Below are positions 54,605 through 64,000 of a stretch of DNA of 64,000 nt, in pieces (position 1 is the stretch's first letter; every line of letters starts with the position of its first letter). A program made the translations under genes and the position numbers. Source of the stretch: Chrysopilus asiliformis. Its lineage: Eukaryota > Arthropoda > Insecta > Diptera > Rhagionidae. Below the pieces are notes generated by a model. That model was not told the origin of the DNA and made no database searches. It saw only the letters and a program-made list of their open reading frames with translations. Location: positions 48,749,032-48,813,031 of the forward strand of contig OZ035963.1 in the NCBI GenBank assembly GCA_964034945.1. Reading direction: 5' to 3'.

Positions 54605-55107
54605 AGGGGTGGGATACTTTATCGTAACGTAACGAAATAATGGAACGAAATAACGGAACGAAACAACGATTTTTCGGGTTTTCTTCAAAATTGCGTTATA
54701 ACATTATAGCTGCCATCAAAATCGTTTCGAGTTAGAGGAATTTCGAGTTAGAGAAATTGAAACAATTTTTTGAAATACATGTACATAAATGTATATATTT
54801 TCGTTTTTAGAATTTTAAAAATAAATTGAAGGGAGCGCAAAAAGATTGAAGGAGCGTAAAAAAAGTTTAAAAAATTCGAGTTAGAAGAAAATTCGAATTA
54901 CAGGGATTTGTATGCTCATTTACATTAAAAAAATTTCGAGTTAGAGGAAAATTCGAATTACAGGGAGGACTTTGACTGTATTATGAAAGGAATTTTTTTT
55001 CAGTTTTCAGTTTTAGTTTTTTTATTGTTACAGAACGAAATAACGTAACGAAATAAAATTTGAATTGCTTTACATAACGAAATGTTTAACGTTACGATTT
55101 CTTTTTG
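54605..55107. mobile_element. CGTAACGAAATAACG-rich element, hAT-like ends
   Basis: Left CAGGGGTGGGATACTTTATC then CGTAACGTAACGAAATAA; right end, inverted, is GATGGCAAACAAAAAGAAAT then CGTAACG. Ends look hAT-like, but the right terminus is cut by the Helitron-like copy at 55115. A pogo-like fragment is nested (54723-54979). Confidence 0.5.
54723..54979 (-). mobile_element. Pogo-like fragment
   Basis: On the minus strand it starts TA-CAGTCAAAGTCCTCCCTG, then TAATTCGAATTTTC and CCTCTAACTCGAAATT repeated. GAGTTAGAGGAA words also fill the left part. The 5' partner end is not clear. Confidence 0.55.
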
Positions 55108-55114
55108 TTTGCCA

Positions 55115-56379
55115 TCTATATACGTATAAAAAATCGTTTAACCTGATTGACTGATTGACTGACTGATTGACTGACTGATTGACTGACTGATTGACTGACT
55201 GATTGACTGACTGATTGACTGACTGATTGACTGACTGATTGACTGACTGATTGACTGACTGATTGACTGACTGATTGACTGACTGATTGACTGACTGATT
55301 GACTGACTGATTGACTGACTGATTGACTGACTGATTGACTGACTGATTGACTGACTGATTGACTGACTGATTGACTGACTGATTGACTGACTGATTGACT
55401 GACTGATTGACTGACTGATTGACTGACTGATTGACTGACTGATTGACTGACTGATTGACTGACTGATTGACTGACTGATTGACTGACTGATTGACTGACT
55501 GATTGACTGACTGACTGATTGACTGATTGACTGATTGACTGACTGATTGACTGACTGACTGATTGACTGACTGATTGACTGACTGATTGACTGACTGATT
55601 GACTGACTGATTGACTGACTGATTGACTGACTGATTGACTGACTGATTGACTGACTGATTGACTGACTGATTGACTGACTGATTGACTGACTGATTGACT
55701 GACTGATTGACTGACTGATTGACTGACTGATTGACTGACTGATTGACTGACTGATTGACTGACTGATTGACTGACTGATTGACTGACTGATTGACTGACT
55801 GATTGACTGACTGATTGACTGACTGACTGATTGACTGACTGATTGACTGACTGACTGACTGATTGACTGACTGATTGACTGACTGATTGACTGACTCATC
55901 AACGCCCAGCCCAAACCCCTGAAGCTAGAGACTTGAAACTTTCACAGTATGTCTCAACCATCGCGTAGGCGCTCACTAAGGCGGGGTTTTCCGAAAGTTT
56001 ACCCCTAAGGGGGTGAACGGGGGGTAAAGGGGGTTTGGGTGTTTTTAAACTGTGATTTTCGCCATGAATCCTGCTCAATAGGAGGCTGAAAAGTTTCACT
56101 CGAGGATTTTCAGGGTCACTGATCACGAATCTGGTGTTAGATTTTCAAAATTAGAAACGGAAGGTCCTGTAAGGATAATGCAAATTTCCTTTCCCCATTT
56201 TTCCCCGGGAAAAATGGCATTAGGGGTTTTTGGGGTCACTGATCACGAATCTGGTGTTAGAATAATTCGCAACGGAGAGTCCTGCAAGGATAAGATTTTT
56301 CTCAAAAGTTTTTAAGTTCGTCCCGGTTTTCTTCGTATTCTAAAACTTATACAAAAAACTTAATCCGGCAGCGACGGGT
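55115..56379 (+). mobile_element. Helitron-like element with an expanded internal satellite
   Basis: Starts A|TCTATATACGTATAAAAAA. The place where other copies have (GTCT)n is taken by a 754-bp 12-mer array. Then CTGAAGCTAGAGACTTGAAA, AAGGGGGTGAACGGGG, two GGATAATG/GGATAAG units, and CCGGCAGCGACGGGT. A CTRR end is not preserved. Confidence 0.7.
55143..55896 (+). repeat. 12-bp minisatellite (CTGATTGACTGA)n, about 63 units
   Basis: Long, almost uniform array with occasional 4-bp phase changes (around 55510, 55550, 55820 and 55850). The 258-codon minus-strand SQSI-repeat frame spans it because the 12-bp unit keeps phase and has no stop in that frame. This is not a gene. Confidence 0.95.
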
Positions 56380-58935
56380 AAAGAATCGACATAATTTGAC
56401 CAAATGTTGTAGTTACGACATTCATCTCGTAACTACAACATTTTATCAAATTATGCTCACGGAAAATGAACGCCACGAAAAATTCAACAGAAAACTGTTT
56501 TATTTGTTGGCTTTTAATTACTACGTTCGTTTATCGTCATAGAAAAATTACAGTTTTTTTTAATAAAAGGCAAAGGGCGAAAGTTTTTCTGAAAATTAGA
56601 ACAAAGTAATTTTGTATGCTCATTTACCATAAAATAATATTTCATATTTCCTGTAATAAGGCGGTACCTGGAAAGTCTTTTTAAGTTTACGCAGAGTAGC
56701 GATGAATTAGGTTACCAACGACTTAGAAAATATAACCCTTCTTCTATGTAGCATTTAAAACGTCGTACGTTGTTAAAGTGAATGAACGGCAATTTTCACC
56801 TCAAACAAGTTTTCTCTGAAACACAATTACAAAGGTGTAACATTGAGTGAGCAAAATACATGTGTAAAATTCAGGTCATTTCATCAAAGTCAAAAGCAAA
56901 GCTTTGACTTATATATCCGGATTTTTCTTTCTACTGAAAAACAAACTTGAAACAAATATGTTTTCTTCTAGAAAACAAAACACCACCTGAGTGAAAATTA
57001 TAAACCGAATCCGGGCAAAAACAGTAAAAATTTTACACCTCAGGCGAAATTTTTTAATCACAATGCGGCGCAATGATTAAAATCAAGAGCTAGATAGTCT
57101 CAACGTTGAATAAATAAATGCAAATAAAATACAGGTATCCCTTGAGTTACGCGGTACTTGAGTTACGCGGTACTTGAGTTACGCGGAAAAAAAATTGCGG
57201 CAGTGCTCGAGTTACGCGGTACGGTATAGTTTTCGAGTTTTAAAGATAAAAATGATTGACAAATCGATAAAAAACATTTAAATAAATAAAATAAATAACA
57301 TAAAATGTTTTCGCCGAATCATGTCAATGCCACTCATTTTCCCTAATCTATTTAAAAGGGTTTTTCACTTTGACGATAATATTGCGATCCTTTTTTGTGC
57401 CCATCTTTGATTTCTTCTAGAGATTTTCCCTCTACGACCAAGGAAAAGGGTCAGAAACCTCGACAATAATAAAGTTTATGGTTTGCCATTGTCAGAACTT
57501 AATTGAAACAAATCCTTGAGACCAAAATAATTTTGATGCTACGCTATAGTATTTCCGATTTCTCCCTTCAATTGTTGTCTCCGAAAGGGCACATCACTAA
57601 CAGGAGGAATTCCAGAAAAAAAACATCTTCCTAGATACTATCGGAATCCCCAAAAATTGTTGACACAATGAAAATCATGAAAGAAAATCAAATAAAAACG
57701 GAAGAGGTTCACGGAGAATTTTCTATTTGAACTTGACTTTTACAATTTCTTCCTCACTTTGTTCGGGCAACAACTGGCCATTTTCTTCTAAATTATTGTA
57801 TTATCAGACTTTAGATTTTTTTTGTGTGGAAAATCCGAAAAAAACGACCATGACAGCTGAACAATGACTTGAAGAAGCAAAAATGAGACAGAAATGAGAA
57901 AAACAAGAAATTCCAAAAAACAACAAATGAATCGGTTGTCACTTCCTTTCATTTTCTTTCTAATTTTCTATTTTTTTTTGCCTGTGTGTTGAAGAAGAAC
58001 TTCCAGTTCTACACTGGCCAACCTTCTCAGGCGCAACAACATTTCCTCATTCACCCCCGATTTCCTTTAGCCTAAAACTACATAATGATGGACAGATTTT
58101 CAAGTGCGTGGAAATAAAAAAAAGTCCTGATTTTTCCGTTTACCCAGGGATTTCTTGAACTTGTTTTTCATTTTCCGACTAGCCTGATGTGCTTTAAGAC
58201 CAGTTGATTTTCCACAGGTTGGATTTCTGTGAGGGGATTTTTTTTAGCTCTAACTCCGACTCTCGTGTGCCACATAGCAAGGAGAATCTAAGATGACAGG
58301 GGTTTTGCGCTAAGAAGTGAGAAACAGAAGAGCAGGCTGGTAGAGGAAACCAAAAAAAAAAGCAAATGAAAATGACCAAAAACAAGTGAAACACGAGATT
58401 CATTCGTATTTTCCCTGCTCTCCAGAACTCCAGCCCCGTGAATGTGTCTGAAGGTTTTTTCATCCCAAAAACTGTTTCTAAATGTGATGGGAAATCCTTC
58501 GGCAGAGACGTGAAATAAAGTATGCGGCATAAGTAGATGTCAGTTAACTGACAAGGTTCTCGTTCTTCTCAACATTTTTCCCACTGTTAGCAAAGGCGGT
58601 GGTAGTTTTTCTCAACGGTTTTCCCGCAGTTTTGCTTTTTTTTTGCGTGGTCAAAGCATTGAGGTCAAATATTGTCGTATCCTTGGGATTTCAAATAAAG
58701 GAATTTAATCAGCTGTAATGGCGATGATGATGATAGTGATTGAATGGTAATGGAGAGATGTGGCCAGGATTTTCGAAATAGTGTTAAAATGACTGACTTA
58801 GTAGCAATCATATCACATCAATGGAATTACGTGGAATTGTTTCTTTGCGGTGTTCTGAGAAAACGTGTCCGCATAAAATTTTACGTACTAGTAAGAATCA
58901 ATTTGATGCGGTTTGAAATTTTAATTCAAAAGTTA
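56380..58935. other. Mostly unique AT-rich DNA
   Basis: CTTGAGTTACGCGGTA is tandem three times at 57141-57188 after CAGGTATCC, perhaps a Tigger-like end. Frames of 80-90 codons at 58194-58530 lack motifs. No gene is supported. Confidence 0.5.
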
Positions 58936-58939
58936 TGGG

Positions 58940-59190
58940 AAAAACATAACAAAAGCTATAATTGCCAATTTGGCGATATTGTATTGTTCAAAGTTTAAGT
59001 GAACGGCGAACAGTTGTATCAAAATTCCACTTTGAAGTCAAACTTTTCAATAAGATTTTTTAAAATTTATTCCAATCGGATTTTGATGTATGGGAGCTTT
59101 ATGTAGAATCATATCCTAAATAACTTTTGTTCTTGCACTTTTTTGATGAGATGTTCGCAGAAAATGTTTTCCTTCGTATGGGGGGTACCC
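58940..59190 (+). mobile_element. (GTCY)n element family A, truncated copy 5
   Basis: ACATAACAAAAGCTATAATT, TTTAAGTGAACGGCGAACAG, ATCGGATTTTGATGTATGGG and GGGGGGTACCCCC; it ends before the TCTAGCTCAATCC and (GTCY)n part. Confidence 0.75.
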
Positions 59191-60149
59191 CCATAATAAG
59201 ATTGTCATTAACCTTTCGAGGACTCTAAAAAGGGGTGTTCGCGAAAGCCTTAAAATTTCTGTCTCAATAGTTGTGATGTCCCAGGAGTTATAAGGAAAAA
59301 AAATCAAATTAAATTAAAGTAACAACAGGCTCTTATTCGATACACATTTATGTTAATAATAATTTAAAAAAATATCAGTTGTGATCAACACTAAACCTTC
59401 CTCTGCAATATTTAGTTTTGCAAAAAATATGCGAAAAAAATATTTTTTTTAATATCTCGAGAACGGTTCAAGATACGTAAAAACGGTTAAGGGAAAAAAA
59501 TGCAGGAAATTTCATTTGCTATAATTTTAATTATATGCATTTTTCAAAATAGCCCACAGTTTTCGAGTAATTTTCAAAAAACCGAAAATTTTTTCAAAAA
59601 ACCGAAATTTTTTCATAAAACCTATTTTTTTTAAATACCTTGAGAACCGTTAGATATACGTATAAATCGTTAAAGCAAAAAAAAAAAAGTAGAAAATTTT
59701 ATTTCCTATAAGTTTGGTTATATGCAACAAAAGTGCATAGTTTTCGAGAAATTTTCAGTATTTTTTTCAAAAAAGTTGAGTGGGAGGTAGCCGTTATAGT
59801 TACCGTTACTTTTCCAAAAGGTGGTAAAAAACCGCGATTTTCGTAAAACTAATTTACAAAAAAATTCAAGTCGCTAGGTCAATGCGTTCTCGAGTTAAAC
59901 TGACAGACAGACCGCCAGATCGACAGATAAATGCACGGACATTCCCACAATTTTGCGTGAAACGGATTTCGAATTGATCAGAATGTTTCTATCTGTCCCC
60001 CCCCCCCCCCCCCACCTTCTTCTTTGGTGGCGGTCTCCGCCATGAATACAATACTTTCCCTCTGTAGAAAGTAAATATGATATGAACAGGACACACTATT
60101 CTTATACAAAATCTTTCGTTTTCGAAGCGTCAGATTCAGAATCAGCGAC
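59191..60149. repeat. Degenerate TCTCGAGAACGGTT-type units
   Basis: AATATCTCGAGAACGGTTCAAGAT-like (59452) and ATACCTTGAGAACCGTTAGA (59635) with GTTTTCGAGWAATTTTCA (59561, 59738) form two diverged units of about 180 bp. GACAGACAGACCGCCAGATC follows, then a C17 tract (59997-60013). Confidence 0.5.
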
Positions 60150-60270
60150 ATAAAAAAATCCTTGGATGTTAGTTTACCCGAAAACATGGAAAATAGGATA
60201 TTCGGATTATCCTTACAGGACATTCCCTGCCGAATTTTGACATCGGCTACGGCTTCGAGATCAGTGAAAC
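60150..60270 (-). repeat. GGATAACG-type unit, single
   Basis: GATTATCCTTACAGGACATT with flanking TCAGAATCAGCGACATAAAA and GGCTTCGAGATCAGTGAAAC matches the dispersed unit. Confidence 0.55.
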
Positions 60271-63099
60271 CCCCCTAATGGAAATTTTCTCGAAAACATC
60301 ATAAACTGCGTTATTTTACCACCTCGTGAATAAATTGTAAAATTTGTATGGAAAATCTTTTACGCGACCTTCGTAAGTTTATGCATCGTGAAATTACGCA
60401 AACGTCAAATACGGGAATTTCACTAAATTGTCAAACTTAGCTGCAACAAAAAGAATTTCTTTGCGGTATTTCTTTTGAGTTAAGTTTAATTTTTCACTAA
60501 TTCTCGGCATTTCCCACTTCTGATTTTGTGACAAATGAGAAAAAAACTTTTGCACAGCTGATCGATTTACGTAAACTGTTTGAAAGGAGCAAAAACACTC
60601 TGCGTAAAAATGCGCAATAGGTAATTGTATCTCGTTTCATGAATACCCTTATTGAATTGGCACTAGAGTTATTTGAAGTCAATCGGGTATGTGAGAATGG
60701 GTCAAAGTGACAAGATTTAAAACAAAATCAAGTGACAAGATTTGAACCAAACTAACTAACAAGTGATAAAGTAAAGAAAATCGTGTAGAAATGCTAAGAA
60801 ATGGTCTGCTAAGACCTGAAAATCCGTATAATTATTGCTCGAATCTGTAAATATTTGCTTGACTCTCTTAAATAACGACTGAAAACCTTCCAAGTTCCAA
60901 CCAAATCCGGCATCTGCTGGTTTTGCAATCACAGAAGGATAATTTTGCTAAGCGGATAAAACAGAAAATCGGATTAAAGACATTTTAACCGCACTGGCCT
61001 CAATTTCAACAAACTTCCATTTTCTCTATATGAGTTTGAAATGTTGTAACACACAAGCACCGACTGACAAATACGGCAAAATCTTCGTTTGTGTTCATTT
61101 GGATTTTTCTTGGCGACGTAAATTTTCACCCTTAAACCGTTTTTGTGGTTCCCGAAAACCAGAAATTGCTTTTAGTAATTGCATCTACAAACAAAGCGAT
61201 TCATATAAGAGATCGAGTTGGCTTAAAGCTTTGATCTATATGAAATTTTACATATGGAAAATTTGGGAAATTTGTAAAAGCCCTACACCCCTCCCGCTAA
61301 GGGATGATTTAAAGTAAGTTCCCATCGTTTCGCGCATGTTGTTGACATAACAATCCTATTCCAAGAAGTTTCAAAGTTTAAGGCAACCGAGAAAACTCCT
61401 TCGAATGTTAAAAGATATAAAAGCAAATTCAAACGGGCAACTTAATCATTAAGTGGAAGTATAGGAAGATACCACCGAAATCTTAAAAAAAAAATAAGTA
61501 AATCGAGGATGAGTTTTCCACCCGCGAAAATGTACTTTGGATAATGGCATACATCTTCCCTGGCTCCTCTTCCCAACAGCCAGCTATCTTTCAATGAATG
61601 TCGGCCGAAATTTCCGACACTTTCTAAAAATTTGTTGTTGCTGCCAAGTCGACAGAAGTCTCTTTTCCGGAACACATGAGGTTGCGTTTGTGAAGGGGTG
61701 CTTTTCCGAATTCATTTTTTTCTTCTTCTTTTTTTTCGGCTACAGGTTCATTTCAATTTCGGTAACGAATATGAACTTGTTGGGAAAAATTGTGGGTAAA
61801 CATGAGCTTGGAGGATGATTTTGTTACTACGGAAACTAACATACAACTGGTGGTGGTGCCAAAATTTACGGCACAGTCGATGAAAAGCGATGCGGCCAAA
61901 AAAAAAGGGGTGAAAAATATTTTAGCAATTTTGGGGATCTACAGAGAGAGTGAAAATTTCGTGTGTTTGTTTGCTTTCACATCATGACAAGATCTGTTGC
62001 TTACCACACATCTGTACGTGTGTAGGCGTTTTACAGGGGTGTTATTTTTTTTTGTGTTATAGACATGTTGAATCTCAGCCCTACTAGAACTAGAGGAGGG
62101 TAGCTTGCCAGAAAGCTTCATAAACGATCAAAAAATAAGCTTATAGAAATGATGGTGGGAAATTGGACTGAAGGTTAGGAGGTGAGTTGAAAATGTTTGG
62201 TTAGGATATAACATTATGCGATATATGTTTTATATATCCTTTACAGTTATAGTCACCATGTTAAGGAAGGAAAATTTGTGTTGAATATTTGAAATGATAT
62301 CAGTCTCGTTAGATGATACATTTTCACGTTTCATTTTTAACATTTCCGGTACTGGAAAGATGCTTTTTTTTATACCAGAAAGTGTGATATTATCTGCCAA
62401 TAAACTTTTTTTTACATACGTATCTAATTTTTGAAGTAGAAATATATATTTTTTGCCAATTCGTAATAGAAATACAAATACAGCGTCTGGGGAACGTTCA
62501 TTTTGATATTTATTTCAATTGCGAATCACCCACTCTGCCCTCCTGATTCATGCCAAAAATTCGAAATTTTCTTTAAAAATTTCCCAATTTTTGGACAGTG
62601 TTTTTTGCTTCTTAAATCCTACTGAAGTTGATGTGGGTCGATATTTTCCTCTAGTATAAAAAAATATATTGCTGTGAGCGGTTTTATCTATACTTTAATG
62701 TGAAAGTTTGAGAAAGTTAATTTTTCGCATCGTCAGTAGACAAAATTAGATTTTTACGCATATTCCTTTAATCATGTGTGCCCTAATCTTTGATTGCCTT
62801 TTTTAATCTATTTCCCATTTATTTGATATTTTTTACTGCATACTTAAAGTGAGAATACGATTTAAAATTAGTATCATAAGCTGATTGACAATTATTATTA
62901 CCGAATGAAATATTACGATTGCTTTCACGCTTGTGTGATCAATATTAATTGACGGTAGATTTCTTTTTATTACCGGGCAAATTAACACGATGGGCATCAG
63001 ATTTTCCCGAAATTTCACAGCTATAATTGCCAACAACACGCGCGAAAAATACTCTATATGAGGACAGACAAAATGTTTATTTAGAAATATCAATTTGTA
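60271..63099. other. Mostly unique AT-rich DNA
   Basis: Several 60-95 codon frames (e.g. 61030-61317, 61790-61987). A pyrimidine tract ending GGCTACAG at 61746 looks like a splice acceptor, but no exon can be supported. Confidence 0.45.
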
Positions 63100-63500
63100 C
63101 AGGAGAGGGATGAAGGATTGGTCCGATTGGATTTTGATGTATGGATGAGTTATGTGAAATCATTTTCTAACCACATTTTACCTTTATAAATTTTTCAATA
63201 CGACTCACCGTTTTCGAGAAAATAGAAAAAGTATTCAATTTGTATGGGGGAAGAGCGAAGGAGTGGTTCAACTGGATTTTTAGGTATTAATAAGTTAAGT
63301 AAAATCATATTCAAAATATATTTGCCTCTATAATTTTTTCAATACGACTAAGCCTTTTGAGAAAATGGTTTCATTCAAGAGCTTTGTCTTGCAATTTCCG
63401 AGAAACGCAACTATATAAAATTTCAAGTCTCTAGCTCAATCCTTTTAAAAGTTGTGGTCTACACGGATCGACAGACAGACAGAGAGACCAAAGGACGGAC
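63100..63500 (-). mobile_element. Repeat family B, copy with internal duplication
   Basis: Two tandem units (about 63120-63240 and 63268-63385) each carry GGATTTTKRKGTAT, AAATCAT and AATACGACT, followed by TTTCAAGTCTCTAGCTCAAT and GACAGACAGACAGAGAGACC. Confidence 0.65.
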
Positions 63501-64000
63501 ATGTTGAATTCGAAATATTTTACGACTTGGCTTAAAAACCTTTCGACCGATTTAGATTCGGTTTTTTCTAATCGTACCTTAGACATCTGAGAAGGTTGCA
63601 GGGTTACACAAAGGGAAGATTCTCGCTCACTCAAACAAATTCCCACTACATTATGTGAATCCCTTCCCCCCCCCCCCCCCTTATGCCTCCCCCTACTGCT
63701 ATATTCTAATCTACTGAATGGATTTTTTCCGGTTTTTAGTATTGGATTGTCAAGGAAAGTTTTCGCCCACTAAAACCGCTCTCTTCCAGGTGATTCGAAA
63801 CCGCTCTTCTGCTATATCCTTAATTACTGAATGGATGTTAATACGGTTTTAAGTGTTGGACAGGTCGATCGTAAACGAAAATTTTCACTTACTCAAATCA
63901 CACCCACATGACGCGAATCCCATCCTCTACTATCCCCTACACTATTGTATGTATTTTCAAAACATGTTGTAAAACAAATACAAAAACCTTAAGTGCCCGG
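63501..64000. other. No supported gene; C15 tract
   Basis: A 15-base C tract lies at 63666-63680. ACTGAATGGAT / AAACCGCTCT words recur at about 63713, 63773 and 63826 as a loose duplication. Nothing else is supported. Confidence 0.5.

Noticed and set aside
55138..55914. 258-codon Ser-Gln-Ser-Ile repeat frame
   Set aside because: The 12-bp satellite lacks stops in this frame; it lies within a Helitron-like element.
58194..58530. Overlapping minus-strand frames of 80-89 codons
   Set aside because: They overlap in different frames, are rich in Phe/Leu/Ser runs from poly-T DNA, and show no motif.

Overview
This 64 kb window looks like non-coding DNA from an AT-rich animal genome, most likely an arthropod and probably an insect. 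Three things point there: transposase remnants of the Tc1/mariner type, tRNA-derived SINEs, and many small elements carrying (GTCY)n runs like the mini-me/DINE-1-type repeats described in flies. The order and species cannot be fixed from this window. I found no exon, rRNA, tRNA gene, CRISPR array, operon or prokaryotic signal that I can defend. The open frames longer than about 100 codons are either microsatellite translations or of a length expected by chance. One GTG- or upstream-start frame at 20642-21013 is the only one with a somewhat coding-like look.

The content is a dense stack of transposable elements in AT-rich, apparently single-copy DNA. Many have boundaries that can be fixed from target-site duplications (TSDs) or from uninterrupted sister copies. 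(1) Tc1/mariner-type: 8576-9911, 13173-13720, 16814-17375 and 24944-25142, plus TA-flanked MITEs at 42199-42432, 43759-44671 and about 50044-50211. (2) hAT: 8748-9004, 24812-25261, 11464-12267 and 50431-51329, all but the last with perfect 8-bp TSDs. (3) TTAA-flanked, piggyBac-like MITEs: 71-196, 3836-4002, 9205-9331, 28362-28723 and 31131-31428. (4) Helitron-like elements with TCTATATA-type 5' ends and a hairpin plus CTRR-type 3' end: 1917-2239, 25485-25982, 36300-36561, 37845-40287 and 55115-56379. (5) A probable 1759-bp solo LTR at 38121-39879 inside a Helitron-like copy. (6) Two tRNA-headed SINEs, at 48533-48750 and 54157-54502, the latter with an 11-bp TSD. (7) Several foldback families with long inverted arms, including a near-perfect 146-bp palindrome at 32847-33173. 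(8) Large satellite expansions inside elements: a (CGTAAT) hexamer at 6000-6513 and a 12-bp unit at 55143-55896.

Layout: 0-2.3 kb TTAA MITEs, hexamer MITE, Helitron; 3.5-6.5 kb nested repeats and the hexamer array; 8-10 kb a triple nest (mariner disrupted by a hAT and a TTAA MITE); 11-18 kb hAT, mariner derivatives and foldbacks; 18-24 kb mostly unique AT-rich DNA with the orphan frame; 24-26.5 kb hAT with nested mariner derivative, then a Helitron; 27-35 kb piggyBac-like MITEs and the palindrome; 35-42.7 kb Helitron/LTR/MITE nest; 43.7-51.5 kb MITEs, SINE, hAT; 52-54 kb unique; 54-56.4 kb SINE and the expanded Helitron; 56.4-64 kb mostly unique. The elements do not form a pathway. The value of the window is a readable record of insertion order, including one filled/empty site pair.
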